Of a DNA stretch of 64,000 bases, positions 53,069 to 62,000 are shown piece by piece (positions within the stretch are counted from its first letter, which is position 1; each line of letters begins with the position of its first letter). The stretch comes from Hippopus hippopus (lineage: Eukaryota; Mollusca; Bivalvia; Cardiida; Cardiidae), in NCBI GenBank assembly GCA_946811185.2, contig OX328096.1, forward strand, positions 68,695,345 through 68,759,344. Reading direction: 5' to 3'. Both the position numbers and the translations under genes were made by a program. A model generated the notes under the pieces. That model made no database searches. It was not told the origin of the DNA and worked only from the letters and a program-made list of their open reading frames with translations.

Positions 53069-54284
53069 ACAGAGTACAATCTTTATTGTGAAAAAAACAT
53101 GATTTAGTGCTAGAAATAATACATCTTATTAAGTAATTTGAAATCTTGGGTGTTTTGTGTCACTTTCTTTGTTCCAAGGGAGGTAATTGAGTTCGAATAT
53201 TGGGAAAAGTAGCCTGGCAACCTATCTTTTTTTTTGCATTTTTTGATAAAGGATATAATCATGTATATTTCTGAGAAAAATGAGAAAAATCTTTGTGCTA
53301 GATTTTTTTGAGGGTCAAATAATGTACAGATTTTCTGTGATAAAATAAGCAATTTTGTGGGCTAAGGGTTTTATTGAAACATAGATAGTGTATCATTAAT
53401 TTGAAATTTCTGTTAATTTCTCATCAAAGTCAGAGGATCCATTGTTTCACTATGAATTTAAAACACAGAGAACATGATTTGACTGAAATTACAGATTTTA
53501 ATCACAAAATTCTGACGTATGCTGCAATAATTGGGTTTTTGTGTAATTTGAAAAAAGGGTTATGTTCTTCGTGGGCTCAGAACTTTTTGGTTCATCAGGC
53601 AATGTCAGATTATCTCTTTGCATATTGAAAGAACATACTTTGAAGTGTTTCTGTGTCAAATTTCACGAAATTCTCTGCGCTAGAAATAACTCGCTGAAAC
53701 GCCTTTAAGTGACACGGTAAGACCTTAGATCGTCATGCAATCTTGCAGTGGGTCTGTGTAATGCTTTCACTTGTTCCCTAAAAAAATATGAAAATAATTA
53801 ACAACACTAAATGCAAAAATAGAGTCGTTTTAATATTTAAGCAAGAGACCTTGACAAGTCTAAAGCAAAAAGGGTTCATCTTAAATGATATCCGAAAAAC
53901 TGAAACGTCCGAATATATTTGCAGTTCAGTACAATGAGATTAACTAAAAAAATAGCAAGCCTACAGCAAAGACAATGGTCACAAGTTTACCTTCCGGTTG
54001 AATTCAGCATTTTCATATCACAGTAGATCAGTATGACCTTACAGGTTTTTTTAACCTGTTGATAACTTGATAAAATTTTACAACATACTCGGGTTAGTCT
54101 ACATCACAAGTAGTTAGAATAGAGGGGTGTGGTCAACCAGCGAGACGTGAATACTTAAACCCCTCCCTTAATGACCTAAATCCGGCAATCTGACCATAAG
54201 ATTAAATTAATTATACAAAAACAGTTTTTCGGATGATACACTTAAAATGCTCAAAACAAGAAAGGTAACAGGTACAACCAGTGC
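53069..54284. other. Spacer without recognised genes or elements
   Basis: Frames at 53110-53352 and 53401-53628 show no family pattern and no paired splice sites. Confidence 0.45.
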
Positions 54285-54480
54285 AAAGTAGGATTCCCTA
54301 AGGAGGACAGCGTTTGAAAACATTATGTGAAAAGGAGAAAATGCTGGTCATCAGGATTTTCTCTTTTTCCCTCAATGTTTTCCTTCCAAACACAAAATTC
54401 AATTTCAGAGCCATCTTTAGTTTGTTGTGTGCTAATGCTTTGATGTTAGACAAGTCCAAAATTTTGTCTTTTGGTAAAGT
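54285..54480 (-). mobile_element. Family-1 element, outer B half missing
   Basis: CCCTAAGGAGGACAGCGTTTG, hairpin, A half to TTTTGTCTTTTGGTAAAG. Confidence 0.72.
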
Positions 54481-54622
54481 AAATGTGTAAAGTTGAGGTT
54501 TCTTCACATGACATCATGACATACTTTACCTATGGAGTATATTTGTTAGATATATAGGTAAATATACTTTTTGCATTACCATATGATCATATTACATGTA
54601 GATCTACTTTTACTTAGAAACA

Positions 54623-54647
54623 CCCCCCCCCCCCACACACACACACC
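54623..54647. repeat. C-run followed by (AC)n
   Basis: About 14 C then ACACACACACAC. Confidence 0.8.
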
Positions 54648-54728
54648 AGATTTCATGGCATACCATAGTAAATTAGTTAATCTCTATATATATGTATACA
54701 GGAAGAGGATGCAGGATTTAAACCAATC

Positions 54729-54870
54729 TCTACCAAAATTTTAGACTTGCCCAAATCCGAAAACATTGACAGACGACAACTTAGATGTGTTTTAAACGAG
54801 CGAATGTGGCTTCTATATGGGTAAGAAACATTGTGGGAAAAGGAGAAAATTCTGGTCCCGTCACCTGGCA
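54729..54870 (+). mobile_element. Family-1 A half and left hairpin arm only
   Basis: CTACCAAAATTTTAGACTTGCC to GGAGAAAATTCTGGTCCC; B half absent. Confidence 0.7.
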
Positions 54871-54996
54871 AATTTATACTACTATATCAGATTTCATGTA
54901 CCCAGCAGCTGTAGACAGCTTTTGAAAACATTTGGGAGTAGGAACAAGTGCCTTTCAAAACTAAATTTTGCTCTTTCTTTCTCAATATTTAGTAAG

Positions 54997-55184
54997 TTAA
55001 ACGAAACTTTCAAGCCAAAAGTAAAAACCCGAATTATGCTTTTTCAAACTTATTATTTGGAGACAAATATCTCCTCATCAGAAAGTGGAGATCCAAGATC
55101 AGACTGCAAGTTTTGTGCAGTCTGATGTTGATCTTCACTGTCCATCAAAGGTCAGTGAGTTGTGCTCAGCAGCCTAAGGGTTAA
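54997..55184. mobile_element. Family-3b element
   Basis: TTAAACGAAACTTTCAAGCC to CAGCAGCCTAAGGGTTAA; hairpin GATCAGACTGCAAGTTTTGT / GCAGTCTGATGTTGATC. Confidence 0.68.
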
Positions 55185-55219
55185 AACAATGACAAGTGAC
55201 GGGACTGTTGTATTCAGTT

Positions 55220-55460
55220 GAGGTTGCAGCAGTGGATCAAGGAAATCCAAGCTCAGACTGCACTTTCCTTGCAGTCTGATCTCTTTCTTTGGAACTTTCT
55301 CTCAGTTTTGCTGAATAAATTTCCCCCCAAAAATCTATGTAAGACAGTGTGGATCCAAGATTAGACTGCATGCACTTGGATGTTCAGTGGAGTCTGATCT
55401 TAATCTACACTGCCTGCAACAACTCACAGGATCACACTAAGCAGCCACAGGGTTAAATTT
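55220..55460. repeat. Two further family-3-type hairpins
   Basis: CAGACTGCACTTTCCTTGCA near 55255 and GATTAGACTGCATGCACTTG near 55358, the second followed by TAAGCAGCCACAGGGTTAAA. Confidence 0.55.
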
Positions 55461-55727
55461 TGACCTTTTCCATGTTCAAAGAGCAATTTGAAAACTACAT
55501 TCGTAAATGTAAATACAATTTTAGTATGTCAATACTGATAGGATGGATAGCTGGCAAAATTGCTGATGCTTGATGAAGTACAAGCTTTCTCATTTGCTGA
55601 AATGAAATATTTTAACCAATCGCAAAGCCTGGTTTTTCACATGAACTAGACTGATCAATATCTGTAAGTAATTTAGCCTGAGCTGTGGGACACTACACTG
55701 ACACAATCTGGTGTCCCTTTGAAACCT

Positions 55728-55925
55728 GTTTACCAAACGTAAAACTTTTAGACTTGACCAAAGTGAAAGCAGCTGCAGACCACACATTAAAAGTAGCTCA
55801 TAGTGATGATTTTTTCTGTCTTTCATAGGAAAGAAAACATTGTGTCTACCAGCATTTTCTTCTGTTCCCACAATATTTTCCAAAACCATCTTGTTAAAAC
55901 TCAGGATTGTGTTGTACAGGGTTAA
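55728..55925 (+). mobile_element. Family-1 element ending 15 bp before the amine-oxidase ATG
   Basis: TTTACCAAACGTAAAACTTTTAG to TTGTGTTGTACAGGGTTAA; part of the left hairpin arm deleted. Confidence 0.83.
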
Positions 55926-55929
55926 AGCT

Positions 55930-55944
55930 ATGAAAGAAAAATGA
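55930..55944 (+). other. Upstream mini-ORF overlapping the amine-oxidase start codon
   Basis: ATG AAA GAA AAA TGA; its stop codon TGA shares bases with the ATG at 55941. If the transcript starts upstream of 55930, ribosomes would meet this ATG first, an arrangement that can allow termination-reinitiation. The transcript start is unknown. Confidence 0.4.
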
Positions 55945-56052
55945 CTGAGCTGGATGTGATAATAGTTGGAGCAGGTATATCAGGGCTGGCTGCAGCAAGG
56001 TACCTCCTGTCAAAGGACTCAGACTTGAAGATCGTTGTGCTGGAAGCTAAGG
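55941..56052 (+). CDS. Amine oxidase exon 1 (FAD-binding N-terminus)
   Basis: MTELDVIIVGAGISGLAAAR at the start; ends in phase 1 at GTAAGT. The ATG fits the family, where the dinucleotide fold begins within a few residues of the start. An earlier ATG at 55930 opens a four-codon upstream frame (MKEK) whose TGA overlaps this start codon. Confidence 0.9.
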
Positions 56053-59000
56053 GTAAGTCACTATCATCTCAACCATATCTAACATATAGATCTAGCTGTG
56101 TTGTGAATTTACCCTTTTTCCACTGGAAAATTTGACTTAAATTTATACTGTTCACAGTAGACTGCGTTTCAGAACACTGTTGGAAAAGGGGCATTTGTAA
56201 CACGCCATTGCACTTTGTCCCACAATACTGATAGCATTATTCTGATGTTTTAATTTAACTCTTTCATTGCCAAATAAACTCAACTTCTTTGGACGGCTCT
56301 AAATGAAATTCATTGAAACTTACAAAGATTTTGATTGTATAGGCTTGACTACACAAGCGGACGGTATAGATCAAAGATCAGACTGCACGTTCTGTGCAGT
56401 CTGATCTTGATCTATGCCATCTGCAAAAGTCACTGTTTTCGCCTGTGGAGCTGAAAGGGTTAACTCTGTACCAAATGACAATGTTTTACACTTGTCATTT
56501 TTGTAAGCATTTGCAGAGGACAAATGTGGTTCTAACATGGAAAATTGTCATTGAACGGGTAGCCTGTAAAAGCATTGTGGAAAGAGGAAAAAATGCTGGT
56601 AACCAGCATTTTCTCCATAACCCACAATGTTTGTTTGCCTTTCCTGTCTTTCAGCAACATGTCATTCAATGTCTGCACATACTTTGGATTTGGACAGTGC
56701 AAAATGTTGTTGTTTGGGAAAGAGTTAATGATCCTTTAGAAAAAGACTTTTGAAAATATTGTTGGAAAAGAAGAAAATGCTACTAATCAGTGTTTTCTAC
56801 CCTTTCAAACACAATTCCCATCTTTTTTAAGTCAAATTTGAATTGTCATCTGCAAATGCTTTCAATTTTGTAAATAAATGTAGGACTTTGTTGTCTGGAA
56901 AAGGGTTAGTAAGTCACACTTTCAAAGATAAATCCCATCTGTGGAGTCAAGTTTGGTTTGTCGTCTGCAAATGCTTGTTTCATTTGTCATTTCTTGGATA
57001 ATCCACAAGTGTGGTATTAGATAGATGGAATAAACACAATCTGTGTGCGGCATTCAAACTTTAATTAGGGAAACTGCCTGGACCTTGTCTGGGACTTACA
57101 GAGGCGGGAATATATAGAAATGCACATTAAACATCAAGTATATGAGTCATGCTCTGGCAAAAGGGGGCTTAATGCATCTCCGTGATGCATTATAACAAGA
57201 CATCACCTAATTATGGATCCATAAAATTGGCTTCATCAACCAACCAGCTGAATCATGAGGTTAAATTACTCTTTGACAGGCAGAAAATTTAAAGATAGCG
57301 AAAAGTTTTGACCCATGTCAGCCTGTGCTGACTGCCCAAGCTTACATGGGTTGATACTTTTCACAAATGCATTAAACCCCCTCTTCACAGAGCATGGCTC
57401 ATATAAATGTACAATATGTTACAATGCTACCAGTTTTACAGGTAATTAATTCTAAGATTTTGTTGTCTAGTAAAGAGTTAGTAAGTCACCTTTTGTGACA
57501 GTTCTGGTTCAACTCTTTACCCCATGACAAAGTTTTAGACTTGTCCAAATTGAAACCACTTGCAGATGACAAAATAAATGTGACTGAAAAATTGAAATTC
57601 GTTTTGGGAAGGGTAGAAAACATTTTGGGAAAAGGAGAAAATGCTGGTTACCAGCATTTTCTCCTTTTTCCAAAATATTTTCAAAAGGCGTCTTTCTTAA
57701 GGTGGTTAAAAGTCGGGATTGTGTGGTGAAGAGTTAACCTTGTACCAAACAATCCCATATTTTAATGATTCTGAAGATGTGGTCTTTTAATCCTCTACCA
57801 CACAATCCTGAGTTTTAACAAACCTGAAGAAGAGCCCTTTCAAAAACATTGTGGATAAAGGTGAAAATACTGATAATCAGCATTTTCTCCCTATCCCACA
57901 ATGTTCAATGTTTGAGTCATTTTTATTTTGTTGTCTGCAAACGCTTTGAATTTGGACTGGTTCAAAATTTTGTTGCTGTTGTAAAGAGGTAGAAACATTG
58001 CAGGAAATGAAGAAAATGCTGGTTACCAGCATTTCTTCTTTTCGTACAATATTTTCTATCCTTTTTAGATAGATCCCGTCATTTGAACTATTCTGTTGTT
58101 TGTCCTGTGCAAAATGCAGGCTGATCTAGCTTTGTGTTGTTTATAATGGAAATTCAGATGTACTTTGTAAATATGTTTATACAGATAGAGTTGGAGGAAG
58201 AACATTGACTGTTGATCTAAAGTCGTCCTCAGGAACCGACAGATGGGACCTAGGGGCTCAGTGGGTCGGCGGGTATGACTCATTTAAACTCTTTCGTGTG
58301 TGTACTTAAGTAAGTCGTCAGTATGGATGCCAAATAAGTAAAAAAGATACTCTTGGATAATAATGCAGAAACTCTTGGATAATAATGCAAAAACCCAAAT
58401 ATTAACTTTGAGAGCTGCATAAACCCAACCAGTTAACGCTTTCAGTCTAAAAACTGGACCCAAGTACATGTAATTGCAATTATATGGGTGCTGTGAATGA
58501 CAAAGTTCCAACAAAGCAGACAGTGTATATCAAAGATCAGACTGCACCTCTTGTGCAGTGTGATCTTGATCTACACTTGCCACAGAGTCAACTATTGTTG
58601 TGAAAGGTGCTTTGAGGGTTAAATGATACATGAACCAGACTATCTCACAAAATATCAAAGAGGATTCTAAATTAGACTTTACTTTTGTGCATTTTACAGG
58701 CTCCGGTTCATTCTAGAGCACATTTTTGCACCATACAAGCATAGTTTTCATCATTGCATATTAACGCTTTACCAAAAAATGAAATTTTAGACATAACCAA
58801 ATTAAAAGTTTTAGCAGACAGCAAATTTAATGTAACTTAAATCATGATTTCTGTCTATGATAAGGTAGAAAACATTGTGGGAAAGGGAGAAAATACTGGT
58901 TACCAGCATTTTCTCCTTTTCCGACAATATTTTCTAAAGCGTTCTCTTTCAGGGTCATTAAAACTCTGCTTTGTGTAGTAAAGAGTTTAAATTCTTATTC

Positions 59001-62000
59001 TGGGGTCAAACTGGCTAGAAGATTCTTCATAAGGTGCTAATTTGATTTAGGGAATTTGTTCTCGAATTTCAGGCTGCAATTGAGAAATCAAGTGCAGCTA
59101 TAAAAAAATGTGCTTAATCAATCATTGACTCTTTACCAAAGAAAAACGCTAATGAGCCGTGCTCTGTGAAAAGGGGGCTTAATGCATTTGCAAAAAGCAT
59201 GGACCCAGGTCAGCAGTCCGTGCAGGCTGACCTGGGCCGAAACTTTTTGCTATTGGTCAAGTATCTGCAGCTCAAAGGGCCAGTGTACCTCAAAATTTAG
59301 TTGATTGTTATACAAAATGGATTTTATGGATCCATAATTATGTGATAACTTGCTTGGTACAATGCATCACGGAGATGCATTAAGCCCCCTTTTGCCAGAG
59401 CATGGCTCATTTAGACTCGTCCAATGTGAAAGTATTTGCAGGCTGCAATGTAAAGATGACAGGATTTGTCTTTAACCCTTTTGGCGCCATAGACGAAAAC
59501 AGTGACTTTTGCGGATGGCATAGATCAAGATCAGACTGCACAGAATGTGCAGTCTGATCTTTGATCTATACCATCCGCTTGTGTAGTCAAGCCTATACAA
59601 TCAAGATCTTTGTAAGTTTCAATAGATAGTATTTAGAGCCGTTGAAAGAGGTCGAGTTTATTTATTTGGCGCTGAAAGAGTTAATCCTTTACCAGACAAC
59701 AAATTCTCTGGACATGTCGAAGTCAAAGCATTTGCAGATTACAAACTGATTGTGTTCAAAATGATAGGATTTGTATTTTACGCTTAGAAACCATGTTAGG
59801 AAAAGGAGATGGCAAATTCTGTGGACATGTCGAAGTCAAAGCATTTGCAGATTACAAACTGATTGTGTTCAAAATGATAAGATTTGTATTTTACGCTTAG
59901 AAACCATGTTAGGAAAAGGAGATGGCAAATTCTCTGGACATGTCAAAGTCAAAAGCATTTGCAACTGATTGTGGTCAAAATGATTGGACTTGTCTTTTAC
60001 GGTTAGAAACCATGGTGAAAAAAGGAGACGGCAAATTATCTGGACATGTTCAATGTAAAAGCATTTGCAGACAACAAACTGATTGTGGTCAAAATGATTG
60101 GATTTGTCTTTTACGGTTAGAAACCATGGTTGAAAGTGGAGGAAATGCTGTTTACCAGGATTTCTCTGTTTTTCATTATGCTTTCAGGAGCTGTCTTTCT
60201 CTGGGTTGTTAAAACTTGGGATTGTATAGTAAAGGGTTAAAAGGGTAGAACCATTGTGAGAAAAGGAGTAGCGTTTTCTTTCGTTTTCCACAATGTTTTC
60301 AGAAGCCTTCATCTTCAAGGGTTAAACAAAAAAATCACAGCATTTTCTCTTTTTCCCCCAATGTTTTCAACCCTTTCCAAGACAAATTTCAATTTGTGAG
60401 TCACATTTATTGAGTTGTCTGCAAAATTGTTTAATATTGGCTGATCTAAAATTTGTTGTTTGGTAAAGAGTTAATGGGGCTGTCAGCGGTTACATCTGTG
60501 GGTAAGTTCCAAACATATCTATATATTGAAATTCTTTTTCCTTTGAATACCAAAATTGAAATATTCAGTGTATTTTACAGGTCACAAAGACACATTATGG
60601 CATTAATCAATGAACTTGGGCTTGAGACCCATAAACAGTACCTCACTGGTAGAAAATTTGTCCAAATTGGGAAAGATTATTCTATCCGGTCATATACATC
60701 AGATATCCCAACTTTGTCTATTCTTGGATTATTGGACCTTGATAGAACCATGAAAAAGGTAAGTGGGCCATACTGTAGAAAATGGGTGTTTAATGGATCT
60801 TCATGACACCAAGCAAGTCATCACATATTTATGGATCTATAAAATCTATTTTCTAAAACAATGGACAATATCATGAGGTACACTGGTCCTTTGACATGCA
60901 GAAAACTGACCAATAGCAAAAAGTTTCAACCTAGGTCAACCTGAGCTGACTGCATTAGCCCCATTTTCACAGAGCATGGTTCATGTTTTATTGCTTTGCT
61001 TGATTCTGTAATAAATTGTGTACATGTATATAGTGTTGGTAAACAAGAAGTTGCTGAGTTTAATTAAGTTATCTCATGAAGTTTTCTGAAAGATCCCAAT
61101 AGCCCTTTATTGAAGGGAGCTCTTCACATTTTTATTAGCATGCAAAACCACTAAATTTAGAAAGGCAATATTTGCAAACAATTGATAAAAAGTAACAGAA
61201 AAATGCAAAAATCAAATGCGAAAATCAAAGGACTCAAAGTTCTGAAATGTGGATTTATGCTTGATACGCAATGGTGTAGAGAAGTGAAAAATAGGTTTTT
61301 CATGCTCAGGAAAAAAATTATGTGATAGTTTTATGCCAGTTTGTCACAAAACTCAGAAAGTTTGTCCTGATTAAAGCTACTTTCGGTTAGGAGAAATTGG
61401 GTGATGGGGTCATCTTATGTTATAAAACCATCTACCATAGTATACGTCTTTTTAACCCTTTACCAGATGACAAAATTTTAGACTTGTCCAAATTGAAAGC
61501 ATCAGTGTGGCTCAAATGGTGCAATCTTTCTTTGACTTGGTAGAAAACATTGTAGGAAATTGAGAAAATGCTGTTTACCAGCATTTTCTCCTTTTCCTAC
61601 ATGTTGTCAAAAGGCTTCTTTTCTAGGGTGGTCAAAAGTCGGCATTGTGCGGTAAAGGGTTAATGTGAAACATCAGGAAGCACAAGTTTTAAGTTGATAT
61701 TTATGCCCCCCTTCAATGAAGTGGGGGTATATTGCTTTGCTAATGTCGGTTGGTCGGTCGGTCGGTTGGTCAGTCGGTCGGTCCGTCGGTCGGTAGACCT
61801 TACCTTGTCCGGATAATAACCAGACACAGAATTGACCTAGGTTCGTCAAATTTGGCACAGACATTTGTCTTGGAGTGCAGATTATCCCTATCGATTTTGA
61901 GATTAATCCATCAAAGGTCAAGGTCACAGTGGCCTTCAACTTAATGATATATAGACCAAACCTTGTCCAGATGATAACTAGACACAGAATTGACATAGGT

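Noticed and set aside
56394..56753. A 119-codon plus-strand frame in amine-oxidase intron 1
   Set aside because: It spans a family-3 hairpin and an A-A family-1 element, with no independent evidence of coding.
61750..61944. Frame rich in VGRSVGQSVG
   Set aside because: Translation of the TCGG tetranucleotide run of a pearl-like element.
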